Positions 1-14,235 are shown, counted from the first letter of the stretch. The stretch: 39,025 nt of DNA from Limisphaerales bacterium (GCA_009773355.1 WRPG01000048.1:1-39025), one strand, 5' to 3'. Notes: generated by a model not told the origin, from the sequence alone. Numbers and translations: made by a program.

Positions 1-144
1 GTGCGTGTCAGACATTGACGGCCACTCCTACCACCCCACCCCTACTCAACGCCAGGTTCGTCCACCAACCCAGCCGGATTTTGATGCGTCAGCCCTGGGG
101 GACGCGCGTTGACGCCTCCCCGTCTTTGGTCTTTGATTGCCGCC

Positions 145-1023
145 ATGCAAATGTCCAGCCTCAAGGTGTTCTGCGATCTCAGCGAGACGGAGAGCTTCAC
201 CAAGGCCGCCCAGATCAACGGCGTCACCCAGTCCGCCGTGAGCCAGCAGATCAGCGCGCTCGAGCGGCAGTTCAAGGCCATGCTCATCGAGCGCAGCAAG
301 AAAAAGTTCCGCCTCACCCGCGAAGGCGAGATCCTCTACGACTACAGCAAGCGCATCTGCCAGACCTACGATGAGTTGCAGAACAAGCTGGCGGACGTGC
401 GCGACATCGTCTCCGGCACCATCCGGGTGGCGACGATCTACAGCATCGGGCTGCACGACCTGCCGCCCTACATGAAGAAGTTCCTCAAGGCCTACCCGAC
501 GGTGAAAATCCATGTCGAGTATCGCCGCGCGAACCAGGTGTATGAGGACGTGCTCGGCAACGCCGTGGACCTCGGCCTCGTGGCCTACCCGGCGAAAGAC
601 CCACGCCTGGAGGTCGTGCCGTTGCGCAAGGACCGCATGGTGATGGTCTGCCATCCGCAGCACACGTTCGCCAAGCTCAAGGTGATCCCCATCGCCGCGC
701 TGGCGGGCCAGAAGTTCATCAGCTTCGAACCGGACATTCCGACCCGCAAGGCGATTGACCGCATCTTCAAGGACCACGGCATCAGCGTGCAGACCGTCAT
801 GGAGTTCGACAACGTCGAGACCGTGAAGCGCGCGGTGGAGATTGACGCGGGCGTGTCCATCCTGCCGCAGGCGACCATCGCGCAGGAGGTGTCCAAGGCG
901 ACGCTGGTGCAGGTGCCCTTCGAGGGCGAGGAGTTCCACCGTCCGCTCGCCGCGCTCATCAAGAAGAACAAGGTGCTCTCCCCGGCGATGAAGCAGTTCC
1001 TCGCCATCGTGAAGGAGGCGTGA
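145..1023 (+). CDS. LysR-family transcriptional regulator (CysB/CbbR-like)
   Basis: This is a DNA-binding regulator of 292 aa, the usual LysR length. The N-terminal winged helix-turn-helix is clear: SLKVFCDLSETESFTKAA followed by VTQSAVSQQISALE at about residues 3-40. A periplasmic-binding-protein-like effector domain follows (about 90-290). I chose the ATG at 145 because it begins directly before the helix-turn-helix; an ATG at 151 is equally possible, and an upstream TTG at 109 would add 12 residues atypical of the family. The gene converges on rsgA with only 6 bases between the two stop codons, so there is no room for a separate terminator. The effector and target genes cannot be told from the sequence, and no divergently transcribed partner lies inside the window, although one could lie left of the edge. 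Confidence 0.9.
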   Translation: MQMSSLKVFCDLSETESFTKAAQINGVTQSAVSQQISALERQFKAMLIERSKKKFRLTREGEILYDYSKRICQTYDELQNKLADVRDIVSGTIRVATIYSIGLHDLPPYMKKFLKAYPTVKIHVEYRRANQVYEDVLGNAVDLGLVAYPAKDPRLEVVPLRKDRMVMVCHPQHTFAKLKVIPIAALAGQKFISFEPDIPTRKAIDRIFKDHGISVQTVMEFDNVETVKRAVEIDAGVSILPQATIAQEVSKATLVQVPFEGEEFHRPLAALIKKNKVLSPAMKQFLAIVKEA

Positions 1024-1029
1024 GCGGAA

Positions 1030-2145
1030 TCACTCCTCGCCGAGCCGCCCGCGCTTGAACTGCTGGTAAGCCCGCTGCGCCGCCTGGTCGCGGCGCTTGC
1101 GGGCAAAGTTGTTCTGCCGGGCGGCGTCAGAGAGCTTCTCCAAGTCACCGCGCAGTTTGAGGTAGTTTCGGTAGCGGTCCTCCGTCAGACCGCCGGTTTG
1201 CACGGCTTCGAGCACCGCGCACTTCTTCTCGACCGTGTGGCCGCAGCCCGTGAAGTGACAGCGCAGCGCAATCTCCTCGATCTCCGGGAACGTGTCCTGC
1301 AAGCCCGTGTCCGCCAGCCAGAGATGAAACTCCCGCATCCCCGGCGTGTCCATCACCACGCCGCCACGCGGCAGCACGAGCAGTTCCCGGCGCGTCGTGG
1401 TGTGGCGGCCCTTCGCGTCCTTCTCGCGCACGGGCAGCGTGTCCTGCAACTCCTCGCCAAACAGCCGGTTGATGAGCGTGGATTTGCCGACGCCCGACGA
1501 GCCGATGAACGCCACTGTCACGCCCGTGTGAATCCACTGCCACAACGCCTTCACGCCCGCGCCGCTGATGGCGCAGACGGCCAGCACCGGCGTCCCGCCC
1601 ACCGTGGCCCGCACGTCCGCAAGCCGCTGTGCCGTGTGCGGGCAGAGGTCGGTCTTGTTGAGAAGAATCACCGGCTTCGCCCCGCCTTCGTTGACCATGA
1701 CGAGAAAGCGTTCCAGGCGGCGCAGGTTGAAATTGTCGTCCAGCCCTTGCACGACGAACACCACGTCAATGTTCGCGCCGAGCACCTGCTCGCTGGCCTT
1801 CCGGCCGGCCTCCTTGCGGCAAATCTGCGTGGCCCGCGGCAGCACGGCGTGGATGGTGGCCTTCTCCTGCTCCTCCTCATGCAGCGCCACCGCCACCCAG
1901 TCGCCCGCTTTCGGCAGTTCGTTCGGCGCGGAGTCGTGCAGCAGGCGGCCCGTGATCTGCGCGATCAGCTCCGAGTCCGTGGTGAAGACGTTGTAGAAAT
2001 GCCGGTCCTCTGTCGCGACGCGCGCAGGCACGAGTCCGGCGGTGCGATGCGGGGCGAAGGCGGCCTCGAGGCGGGCGTTCCAACCAAGCTGCGTGAGCGG
2101 CGAGTCGAGATAGCTGGCTGGGAGCTTCGCGGCCACGGCGCTCAA
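1030..2145 (-). CDS. rsgA: Ribosome small-subunit-dependent GTPase A (RsgA)
   Basis: RsgA is a circularly permuted GTPase that helps late maturation of the 30S ribosomal subunit. The permuted motif order is visible in the 371 aa product: an OB-like N-terminal domain, G4 NKTD at residues 163-166, then the P-loop GSSGVGKS at 215-222 and G3 DTPG at 266-269. The C-terminal zinc-binding knuckle follows, with Cys296, Cys301, His303 and Cys309. The start is a TTG that overlaps the TGA of yajQ (TTGA), which points to translational coupling with yajQ; no ATG near the N-terminus is available. The C-terminus is rich in Arg and Lys, as is common in RsgA. Confidence 0.95.
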   Translation of the reverse strand: MSAVAAKLPASYLDSPLTQLGWNARLEAAFAPHRTAGLVPARVATEDRHFYNVFTTDSELIAQITGRLLHDSAPNELPKAGDWVAVALHEEEQEKATIHAVLPRATQICRKEAGRKASEQVLGANIDVVFVVQGLDDNFNLRRLERFLVMVNEGGAKPVILLNKTDLCPHTAQRLADVRATVGGTPVLAVCAISGAGVKALWQWIHTGVTVAFIGSSGVGKSTLINRLFGEELQDTLPVREKDAKGRHTTTRRELLVLPRGGVVMDTPGMREFHLWLADTGLQDTFPEIEEIALRCHFTGCGHTVEKKCAVLEAVQTGGLTEDRYRNYLKLRGDLEKLSDAARQNNFARKRRDQAAQRAYQQFKRGRLGEE

Positions 2146-2627
2146 TCCCGGAAATTCGTGAAGCTCAACGCCACCGGGAAATCCTCCGCCTGCACGGCGG
2201 CGATGACCGTTTGCAACTCGTCGCGGCTCTTGCTGGTGACGCGCACCTCGTCACCGTTGATGGACGAGGTGACCTTGAACTTCCCGTCGCGGATGAACGC
2301 GGTGATCTGCTTCGCCACCGTGGCCTCGATGCCTTCCTTGATCTTCACGCTCTGGCGCGCGTGGCCCAGCGGCGAGAGGTCGGCCTCGCCTTCGTCCACG
2401 CTCTTCATGCTGATGCCTCGCTTGGCCAGCTTGCCCAGCACGATCTCGATGAGCGTCTTCATCTTGTAGGCGTCAGGCGCGGTGAGTTTGATTTCGAGCT
2501 TTTCCAACGTGATCTCGGCCTTGGTGCCCTTGAAGTCGAACCGCGTCGCCAGCTCCTTCTTGGCCTGGCTCACGGCGTTTTCCACTTCCATCGAGTTGAC
2601 TTTGGATACGATGTCGAATGACGGCAT
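2142..2627 (-). CDS. yajQ: YajQ family nucleotide-binding protein
   Basis: The 161 aa product matches the YajQ (UPF0234) family over its full length. It starts MPSFDIVSKVNSMEVENAV, has the RFDFKGTKAEI strand near residue 30, and ends in the typical FPVALSFTNFRD. Characterised members, such as the Xanthomonas protein, bind cyclic di-GMP and modulate transcription factor activity; whether this copy does so is inference. It has an ATG start with no Shine-Dalgarno sequence. Its stop codon overlaps the TTG start of rsgA, so the two form an operon. The 321-base gap upstream is filled with repeats. Confidence 0.93.
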   Translation of the reverse strand: MPSFDIVSKVNSMEVENAVSQAKKELATRFDFKGTKAEITLEKLEIKLTAPDAYKMKTLIEIVLGKLAKRGISMKSVDEGEADLSPLGHARQSVKIKEGIEATVAKQITAFIRDGKFKVTSSINGDEVRVTSKSRDELQTVIAAVQAEDFPVALSFTNFRD

Positions 2628-2707
2628 GACGGCAGTCTAGCGAAGCCCGGCGTGGGGAAAAGGGGGAAACTTCAGGCTCCCCCCACATGGCGCATCCTGC
2701 CGCCATC

Positions 2708-2814
2708 GGAGCGCGGCCCTCTGGGTCGCAGCGGCCACTTGCGCAGCGCATCGAACGGAAGTTCGCGGCGCTTCGGTGTGGGTGTGGCCGCTGCGGGCGG
2801 GACGCCCGCGCTCC
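2708..2814. repeat. Variable-core hairpin pair with constant edges
   Basis: Two 31-base arms face each other. Both have the edge GGAGCGCGG on the outside and CGCAGCGGCCAC on the inside. The ten bases between these edges differ completely between the arms (CCCTCTGGGT in one, GCGTCCCGCC read on the other strand), yet each arm can fold into its own hairpin with neighbouring bases. This is the clearest case in the window of constant edges with a replaced, self-complementary core. Confidence 0.75.
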
Positions 2815-2850
2815 GTGCCACATTACCATCGCTGTCAGGACGCGCCCCCA

Positions 2851-2930
2851 GACGCCAAGGCTGCCAAAGGCCGCAAAGGGTGAAACTCAATGCGCTTGTC
2901 CCCTTTGCGCTCTTCGCGTCCTTTGCGTGA
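2851..2930. repeat. Inverted pair of 9-10 bp period arrays (CGCAAAGG type)
   Basis: Two 30-base arms, 2851-2880 and 2901-2930, are imperfect reverse complements built of units like ACGCAAAGG, GCGCAAAGG and CCGCAAAGG, separated by 20 bases. A related but shorter array lies at 14196-14220. It overlaps no gene. Confidence 0.7.
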
Positions 2931-2948
2931 GACTCATCAGCCAATAAC

Positions 2949-4496
2949 TCATTTGCCACCTACCAACTGCGCCTTCGTCGGGCGGGGGCGCTGCCGGTTC
3001 GGCAGCGGCTCGCCCGTCTCGCGGTCGAACTCATCCTTCGCACGGATGGCGGGCATGGGGTCGTTGGTCTCACGCAGCCATTTTCCGAGCGCGGCGCGGA
3101 GCTGGGCGAGCGTGGTAGCGTGCCTTGGGTCGGCGGCGAGGTTGCGCAACTCGTGCGGGTCGGCGTCCACGTCGTAAAGCTCCTCGGCGGGTTTGGGCTT
3201 CTGGAAGGGCGCAAGCTGGGCGGGCGTGAGCTTGCCTGCGTCGCGGAGCCGGCGCATTTCCTGAAACGTCAGGCTGCGCACCGCGTCGGCGGGCGGCGTG
3301 TTCGGCAGGTCGGCGTCGAAGTTGCGGATGTATTTGAACCGCTCGCTGCGCACGGCGCGCTTGTGCGCGTCGTAGTCATGCCAGTTGTGCTCCGCGAAAA
3401 TGTGGTCGCGCGTCCGGGTGGTGGGATTGGTCAGCAAGGGCGCGAAGCTGTTGCCTTGAAAGGTCGGCGGGGCTGGGACACCGGCGAGTTCGAGGAGCGT
3501 CGGCCCGAAGTCCACGGTGCTGACGAGCCGGTCGCAAGTGCTGCCGGGCTTCACTCGGCCGGGCCAGCGAACAAACAGTGGCGTGCGGATGCCGCTGTCG
3601 TAGAGCGTCGTCTTGCAGCGCGGGAAGGCGCGCCCGTTGTCGCTGATGAAGAGAATGACCGTGTTCTCCGCCGCGCCCTGCTTCTCCAGCTCGGCCAGCA
3701 CCTGCCCGATGAAGCCGTCCAGCCGCGTGATTTCGTCGTAGTAGAGCGCGAGGTCGCGGCGCGTGTCCGGCGCGTCGGGCAAATACGGCGGCACGATCAC
3801 GTCGGCGGGCCGGTGCGGATTGGGAATGGCGTTCGTCACATAGTCCCGATGCGGGTCGAGCGCGGCGAGCCAGAGGAAGAACGGCTTGTCCTTCGGACGC
3901 GCTTGCAGCGTGGACACCCACTGGCCGCAGCCGCTCTCGTCCTTCTCGGCGACCATCTTCTTCGCCTTGCCGTCCGAGCCCACCTGCAACTGGAAGCCGC
4001 CTGCGCCCGCCTCTTGCACGACATCGAAACGATCCTTCACCTGGTTGCCGAGATGCCACTTGCCGGCGGCGGCGGTCCAGTAACCGGCGGCCTTGAGTTT
4101 CTCGGCAAACGTCACCTGTGCCTTGGGCAGCGGCCAGTGGAGTTGCTCGGCGTCCGTGCTGTGCGGGTAGCGGCCCGTGAGCAGGCTGGCCCGGCTGGGG
4201 CTGCACGAGCTGGCCGTGACGAACGCGCGGTCGAAACGCATCCCCTCGCGCGCGAGCCGGTCGAGGTTCGGCGTGCGGACGGCCTTGTTCCCGTAAGCGC
4301 CGCAATCCTCCCACGCCATGTCATCGGCGATGAAGAGGATGAAGTTCGGTCGCGCGGGGGCGGCTGGCGCGACAAGGACAAAGCAAGATGCTATCAGCAG
4401 TTGAAGGCACCATGATCGAGGCAGTCGCCAGGACTTCGCGAATGGCCGCAAGCAACCGACTTGTGAACGCCCTTCAATCAATTTGAGAACACTCAT
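2949..4496 (-). CDS. Secreted type I sulfatase (formylglycine-dependent arylsulfatase family)
   Basis: This hydrolyses sulfate esters, probably on a polysaccharide, outside the cytoplasm. The 515 aa product has a long N-terminal region ending in a hydrophobic segment (about 30-47), consistent with a signal peptide. The sulfatase core has Asp58-Asp59 for metal binding, Cys98-Ser-Pro-Ser-Arg102 (the C-x-P-S-R site where Cys becomes formylglycine), Lys146 and His148 in GKWHLG, His216, and Asp286-Asn287 in ISDNG. The ATG at 4496 overlaps the stop of the DUF4272 gene (ATGA), which fixes the start better than longer frames. A formylglycine-generating enzyme is needed but none is in the window. The substrate is unknown; heparan-sulfatase-like and other subfamilies are possible. 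Confidence 0.92.
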   Translation of the reverse strand: MSVLKLIEGRSQVGCLRPFAKSWRLPRSWCLQLLIASCFVLVAPAAPARPNFILFIADDMAWEDCGAYGNKAVRTPNLDRLAREGMRFDRAFVTASSCSPSRASLLTGRYPHSTDAEQLHWPLPKAQVTFAEKLKAAGYWTAAAGKWHLGNQVKDRFDVVQEAGAGGFQLQVGSDGKAKKMVAEKDESGCGQWVSTLQARPKDKPFFLWLAALDPHRDYVTNAIPNPHRPADVIVPPYLPDAPDTRRDLALYYDEITRLDGFIGQVLAELEKQGAAENTVILFISDNGRAFPRCKTTLYDSGIRTPLFVRWPGRVKPGSTCDRLVSTVDFGPTLLELAGVPAPPTFQGNSFAPLLTNPTTRTRDHIFAEHNWHDYDAHKRAVRSERFKYIRNFDADLPNTPPADAVRSLTFQEMRRLRDAGKLTPAQLAPFQKPKPAEELYDVDADPHELRNLAADPRHATTLAQLRAALGKWLRETNDPMPAIRAKDEFDRETGEPLPNRQRPRPTKAQLVGGK

Positions 4497-5167
4497 GTGT
4501 GAGTAGGAACAGAATCCCACGGTTCGCCGTATACATCCAACACCCAGTTGAGCGCCTTGTGCCGCTGCTCCAACACCATCGTTTCTTGCTGGTTCAACGA
4601 AGCGGAGCCAGTGAGCCAGCGGTCTCTTGCCGCCCAATGCAAACGCAAAGTCAGGTCGAGGGTGTCGAGAACCGATCCCTTGCTCCTCGTCCAAAAGCAC
4701 GCACCTGCCCCGCCGGCGTGAACCAACTGTGCGAACACATCTACCATCTTGTGCACGTCACAATTCTTCGTGGGCCACCGCAAAAAGCAAACCTTCCGAA
4801 GGCACCAAAGCAACATCCAACTCGACTCAAGGCGCCACTTGAATTCCAGGCGTGCACTGCTGTCCGGCGTCGTGTTGCGCAGAAACTCCTGTTCTGCTGG
4901 GGACGCTTCACTCCACAAATTGTTTTTGTCCATGTCGCCAAGAATCTCCGCCTGATGAGTGGCATCAGCGTAACAAGCGACATTCCATAAGACCCAAGCC
5001 CGCTGGATAATTTGCCTCGATGGCCGAAGTCTCACCTCAGCGTCGGCGGGTGCAAACAAGGGAAATTCCGGTATTGGATAGCCTCTTCGTTCCAGCGCCT
5101 TTGACGAGCGATACCGCCGCCGCTCTTGGGCAGGGCTGGGTATGAACTGTGATTTCTCCGAATCCAT
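4493..5167 (-). CDS. DUF4272 domain-containing protein
   Basis: The 224 aa protein resembles the DUF4272 family. Signs are an RSxxALERRGYPIP-like start, RAWVLWNVACYADATHQAEIL in the first half, SWMLLWCLRKV in the middle, and the end VLDTLDLTLRLHWAARDRW followed by ERHKALNW-type residues (EQRHKALNWVLDVYGEPWDSV). The function of the family is not known to me. It has an ATG start 20 bases after the ispG stop, and its stop overlaps the sulfatase ATG. Base composition differs from its neighbours: by hand count 4801-4980 is 55% GC against roughly 65% around it, which suggests a later arrival. No signal peptide is seen, so it is probably cytoplasmic. Confidence 0.75.
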   Translation of the reverse strand: MDSEKSQFIPSPAQERRRYRSSKALERRGYPIPEFPLFAPADAEVRLRPSRQIIQRAWVLWNVACYADATHQAEILGDMDKNNLWSEASPAEQEFLRNTTPDSSARLEFKWRLESSWMLLWCLRKVCFLRWPTKNCDVHKMVDVFAQLVHAGGAGACFWTRSKGSVLDTLDLTLRLHWAARDRWLTGSASLNQQETMVLEQRHKALNWVLDVYGEPWDSVPTHT

Positions 5168-5187
5168 GCCCGAGATATTTCAGCAGG

Positions 5188-7005
<1,818 letters not shown>

Positions 7006-7089
7006 GGGCGGAAAATCAGAGCGCAGGACGAGGTGACAACGACGCTACGTTCCTGCTAGTAATCCAAATCTTTATCCCGCTCCGCATGG

Positions 7090-8490
7090 TCACTTCGCGG
7101 AAGCTGGTGCAGGCGTCGGCACCGGGGCCGACTCCACCTGGCTCTTCTGCTGGACCATGGACTTGAACAGCGACGAGCGCTTCCATAGGTCGTTGAACGA
7201 GACATAGGCCATGAACGTGAGCAGCACGACGGCGAAGGCGGTGGTGGCGTATTCCTGAATCTTCACGCTAAGGGGTTTGCCGCGCAGCTTCTCGTAGAGG
7301 GACATCATGATGTGGCCGCCGTCCAGCACGGGAATCGGGAAGAGGTTCAGGATGGCGAGGTTGATGTTCAGCAGCACCATGAAGCTCAAGGCGAGGCGGT
7401 AGTCGGTCTTCACGTTCGCGGCGAGCATGGCGAGGATGCCGGGCGGCCCGCTGAGGTCTTCGATGCCCACGCCGGTTTCCTTCGAGTGGAAGAGGGCGTT
7501 GAGCGTGCGCCAGGTGCGGTCCCAGACTTCCTGAAGCTGCACCCACGGCAGCGGGCCGGGCTTCTGCACCTCGTAGCGTGTCGGCGTATTGGCGAACATG
7601 ATGCCGATGCGGGCCTTCTTCGCGCCGGCGTCAAGGACGCGCGGGGTGATTTTGAGCACCTCGCGCTTGCCGGCTCGCTCGACGATGAGTTCCGTCGCCT
7701 GCCCGCCGCGCTTGCCGACGAGGTCAATCAACTGCGCCTTGCCCACGACCGGCACGCCCGCGAAGCCGAGGATAACGTCATGCGGCTGCACCTTTGCCTC
7801 GGCGGCCGGGCTTTCGGGCGAGATGTCGCCGACGACGACCTTCTCCTCGGAATCGAGGTTGAGCATCTTGAGCTTGAGCGCGTTGTCGGCGCTCGCAGCG
7901 AGGTGGTAGGTCTTGCGCTCGCCCGCGCGCTCGATGATGACGGGCAGGACGTTCGTGGGTGCAAGGATGGTCGCCTCGAAGACTTCCGCCCAAGACTTCA
8001 CCGCTTGCCCATACACGGAGACAATGCGGTCGCCGTTGCGGATGCCGAGCTTGTGTTCTTCAGAATCCGGCGCGACGTGGCCGATGACCGAGGGGTTCAC
8101 CGGCACCGGCAGGCCGACGAAGTAAATGAACGTCGCGATGGCGCAGGCGAACACGAAATTCATGAACGGCCCCGCTACCGCGACGAGAATCTTCGACCAA
8201 GGCGTGACGGGCGGGAGCGGTTCACCCTTCTGCTCGCCCTCCAGCGCCTCGGACGTGAGCATCTGCGGCAGCTTCACGTAGCCGCCGGCGGGAATCCAGC
8301 GGATGGAGTATTCGATGCCGTCCTTGGTCCAGCCCCAGATTTTCGGTCCGAACCCGATGGCGAATGCCTCGACCTTCAACCCGCGCTTGAGAGCCACCCA
8401 GTAATGCCCCCACTCATGGATGGCGATGGCCGCTCCGAAGAGCAGCAGGACGGCGAATACGACGTAAATCCACTCGAATACTTGTGCCAT
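7090..8490 (-). CDS. rseP: Site-2 zinc metalloprotease RseP (M50 family)
   Basis: This is an inner-membrane protease that cuts substrates within the membrane, typically anti-sigma factors or signal-peptide remnants. The 466 aa product has the zinc motif HEWGH at residues 25-29 in the first membrane helix and the third zinc ligand Asp390 in NLFPIPVLDGGH. Between them are two PDZ-like domains (VIGHVAPDSEEHKLGIRNGD and VVGDISPESPAAEAKVQPHD). Membrane segments are near 8-31, 105-125, 370-390 and 415-440. It stands between an NHL lipoprotein gene (84 bases upstream) and ispG (84 bases downstream). In many bacteria dxr directly precedes rseP; here the NHL gene takes that place. It has an ATG start with no Shine-Dalgarno sequence. 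Confidence 0.94.
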   Translation of the reverse strand: MAQVFEWIYVVFAVLLLFGAAIAIHEWGHYWVALKRGLKVEAFAIGFGPKIWGWTKDGIEYSIRWIPAGGYVKLPQMLTSEALEGEQKGEPLPPVTPWSKILVAVAGPFMNFVFACAIATFIYFVGLPVPVNPSVIGHVAPDSEEHKLGIRNGDRIVSVYGQAVKSWAEVFEATILAPTNVLPVIIERAGERKTYHLAASADNALKLKMLNLDSEEKVVVGDISPESPAAEAKVQPHDVILGFAGVPVVGKAQLIDLVGKRGGQATELIVERAGKREVLKITPRVLDAGAKKARIGIMFANTPTRYEVQKPGPLPWVQLQEVWDRTWRTLNALFHSKETGVGIEDLSGPPGILAMLAANVKTDYRLALSFMVLLNINLAILNLFPIPVLDGGHIMMSLYEKLRGKPLSVKIQEYATTAFAVVLLTFMAYVSFNDLWKRSSLFKSMVQQKSQVESAPVPTPAPASAK

Positions 8491-8574
8491 GAGTCAGAGC
8501 CGTTTGACCGGCAGGGGCGCAACGTATCGGAAGCCCGCCGGGCTGGCAATTGGACAAACACCCGACGCCGCCGT

Positions 8575-9567
8575 TCAAGGGGCGAACTTCTGGATGCGCT
8601 GGTTCGAGGCGTCGGCAACGTAAATGTTTCCCTTGCTGTCGGTTGCCATCCCGTGCGGCAGGTGGAACTGCCCCGGCCCCGTGCCATCGCCAGCAGCCGT
8701 GAGCAGATACTTCCCGTTCGGCGTGAAAAGCTGGACGCGGTTGTTCGTCGCGCCGACCCAGATGCGGCCCAAACGGTCCACCCATACGGCGATGGGTCCG
8801 AGCAATGGGTTGCGCACTTCCTTGGACCGCCCGCCGAAGCCACCGGGTCCATCGCTGTTGTCGCCCCACACGGCGAGCGGCTTGCCAGTCTGGTCGAGCC
8901 GTTGAATGCGCCCTCCGGAAGCTTCGGTCGTGTAAATGTTTCCCTGCCGGTCGAACGCGAGGAACTGCGGCCCGCCGAAGCGCGAATTGGCCTTGCCCGC
9001 GCCGCCGAACTGACCCGGTGCGCTGCCGTGCGAGCCGAACTTGCCAAGCAGCTTCCCCTCCGGCGAGAGCCGCAGCACGCGATGGTTGCCCTGGTCCGCA
9101 ACCCACACCGCGCCGTCCGGCCCCATCACCATGCCGCCGGGCTGGTCGAATCCGTTGTCCGCTGCGCCCTTCTTGCCGCCCCACTCGGCAACCGGCTTGC
9201 CGGAAGTTTCATACACTCCGACGCGATGCTGCGTCATCGAGCTGACATAGCAGCGTCCCATCCGATCCACCGCGATGCCGCTGGGATTCTTCAACACGGG
9301 GAACTGGCCGAGAAACTTTCCCTCCGAGGTGAAGCGCTGCACGCGGCTCGCGTTGAACTCGGCGACAAACAGCTCATCCCGCGGCCCGATGGCGATGCCG
9401 ATGGGTGACGTGAACTCCCCGGCGTTGGTGCCCTTTCGTCCCCATTCGACGAGGAACTTTGGCGGGGTGAGGAGTTCCTTTTCTGAAGGAACGCGCTCCG
9501 CCCGCCGCGAGGCGCACCCAACCGCGCAGAGCACAGCAGCCAGACACGCAAGCAAAGGGAGGGGCAT
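8575..9567 (-). CDS. NHL-repeat lipoprotein
   Basis: The 330 aa product begins with a lipoprotein signal (MPLPLLACLAAVLCAVGC, lipobox AVGC), so it should be anchored in a membrane facing the periplasm or outside. The rest is a six-bladed NHL beta-propeller, with repeats of the kind FTSPIGIAIGPRDELFVAEFNASRVQRF and FHLPHGMATDSKGNIYVADASNQRIQKF. NHL propellers bind proteins, peptides or carbohydrates; the ligand is unknown. It lies 84 bases before rseP on the same strand and may be co-transcribed. The upstream gap to metH contains a hairpin repeat. Confidence 0.88.
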   Translation of the reverse strand: MPLPLLACLAAVLCAVGCASRRAERVPSEKELLTPPKFLVEWGRKGTNAGEFTSPIGIAIGPRDELFVAEFNASRVQRFTSEGKFLGQFPVLKNPSGIAVDRMGRCYVSSMTQHRVGVYETSGKPVAEWGGKKGAADNGFDQPGGMVMGPDGAVWVADQGNHRVLRLSPEGKLLGKFGSHGSAPGQFGGAGKANSRFGGPQFLAFDRQGNIYTTEASGGRIQRLDQTGKPLAVWGDNSDGPGGFGGRSKEVRNPLLGPIAVWVDRLGRIWVGATNNRVQLFTPNGKYLLTAAGDGTGPGQFHLPHGMATDSKGNIYVADASNQRIQKFAP

Positions 9568-9617
9568 ATTGCGAAGCTAGAATCAGTGGCTTGGACCGCA
9601 AGCAATTTGACCAAGCC

Positions 9618-9667
9618 GTAGCCGCAGGCTTTAGCCTGCGCTTCGATTCGCAACCTGAAGGTTGCGA

Positions 9668-9671
<4 letters not shown>
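9618..9671. repeat. GTAG-bounded double hairpin that supplies the metH stop codon
   Basis: The element starts GTAG and ends CTAC. Inside are two hairpins: GCAGGCT with AGCCTGC (9623-9639) and CGCAACC with GGTTGCG (9649-9666). Read on the minus strand, its first bases GTAG complete the Lys codon and give the TAG stop of metH (9668-9670). It may also act as a terminator for metH, but there is no following T run. Confidence 0.75.
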
Positions 9672-13498
<3,827 letters not shown>

Positions 13499-13561
13499 GA
13501 TTCAGAACAAACGTCCGCGCAGTGTGCGGATTGGCGAAGGAAACTCAAGGCTGCGGCCAAA

Positions 13562-13665
13562 GGAGCGCGGGCTTCAGCCCGCCTCAACGCTCGGAGTCGG
13601 GGCGTGCTCGACTGCAATTGTGCCATGGAAGGTCGGGCACTGAAGCGGGCTGAAGCCCGCGCTCC
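13562..13665. repeat. Inverted pair of GGAGCGC hairpins (GCGGGCT core)
   Basis: The arms 13562-13582 (GGAGCGC, then GCGGGCT-TC-AGCCCGC) and 13645-13665 are exact reverse complements, and each is itself a hairpin. The flanking CTGCGGCC and GGCTGCAG also mirror each other, so the element may extend to about 13551-13682. It fills the gap between metH and the IscU-like gene. Confidence 0.75.
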
Positions 13666-13685
13666 TCGCCGAAAGGCTGCAGCCC

Positions 13686-14180
13686 TCATTCGCCGGGTTT
13701 CAGGAAAACCACCTTCACTCCGGACTTCTTCTCGTCGGGCTTGTTGAAGGCGTCCATCAGTGTCGCCGGTGCAGCGGAGTGCGAGGGAACCGGCGCGGGT
13801 GCGTTGCCCACGGGCGCGAGTGCCTCGCGGAGCGCGCCTTCCACGAGCGACGTGCAATGCACCTTCGTCGGCGGCAGCGGGCCGAGGTCTTTGGCGAACT
13901 CCTCGCCGCGCATGGCGAGCGCCTCGGCGGCGGTTTTGCCCTTGATGAGTTCCATCGCGAGGCTGGCGGCGGCGATGGCCGTCTCGCAGCCGAAGGACTG
14001 GAAGCTGGCGCGGTCAATGACCTTGCGGCCGCTCTCCTCCTTGAACTTCACCCACACGCGGAGCATGTCGCCGCAATCGGCGTTGCCCACGGTGCCGATG
14101 GCGTCGGCGTTGGGCAGCTCGCCCATGTTCTCCGGATTCGCCATCGCGGCGGTGACACGGGATTGGAAGTCGTCTGACAT
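13686..14180 (-). CDS. IscU/NifU-like iron-sulfur cluster scaffold protein
   Basis: The 164 aa product resembles the IscU/NifU N-terminal family, which builds [2Fe-2S] or [4Fe-4S] clusters and hands them to target proteins. The three ligand cysteines are in the right contexts: GNADCGD, FGCETAIAAAS and KVHCTSLVEGAL. A C-terminal tail of about 40 residues (AP and VPSHSAAPATLMDAF) is not part of the core. No iscS, iscA, sufB or hscA is next to it; the same-strand neighbours upstream are a small membrane protein and a redox/rhodanese-like fusion, which makes a sulfur-related cluster plausible. Confidence 0.85.
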   Translation of the reverse strand: MSDDFQSRVTAAMANPENMGELPNADAIGTVGNADCGDMLRVWVKFKEESGRKVIDRASFQSFGCETAIAAASLAMELIKGKTAAEALAMRGEEFAKDLGPLPPTKVHCTSLVEGALREALAPVGNAPAPVPSHSAAPATLMDAFNKPDEKKSGVKVVFLKPGE

Positions 14181-14195
14181 AGCTCGGACAGCTTA

Positions 14196-14220
14196 ACGCA
14201 AGGACGCAAAGACGCGAAGG
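14196..14220. repeat. 8-bp period array (ACGCAAAG type)
   Basis: Three units, ACGCAAGG, ACGCAAAG and ACGCGAAGG, lie in the short gap between the membrane protein gene and the IscU-like gene. They are related to the arms at 2851-2930. Confidence 0.6.
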
Positions 14221-14235
14221 CAAACCTAAACTCAA

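Larger units (their letters stand above)
2628..2948. other. Gene-free gap made of two inverted-repeat elements
   Basis: No credible gene was found between the yajQ start and the sulfatase stop. The gap holds two separate composite repeats, at 2708-2814 and 2851-2930, with about 80 bases of unassigned sequence next to yajQ that should contain its promoter. Short reading frames here are explained by the palindromic repeats. Confidence 0.7.

Noticed and set aside
4497-4700. Upstream extension of the sulfatase frame to 4700
   Set aside because: It would overlap the DUF4272 gene by about 200 bases and place extra residues before the signal peptide; the ATG at 4496 in an ATGA overlap fits better.
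7312-9408. 698-codon frame on the plus strand across rseP and the NHL gene
   Set aside because: It spans two clearly real genes antisense, including the gap between them; its length is a GC-bias effect.
13499-13685. Cobalamin riboswitch upstream of metH
   Set aside because: I could not find the conserved B12-box core; the gap is mostly a GGAGCGC hairpin pair.
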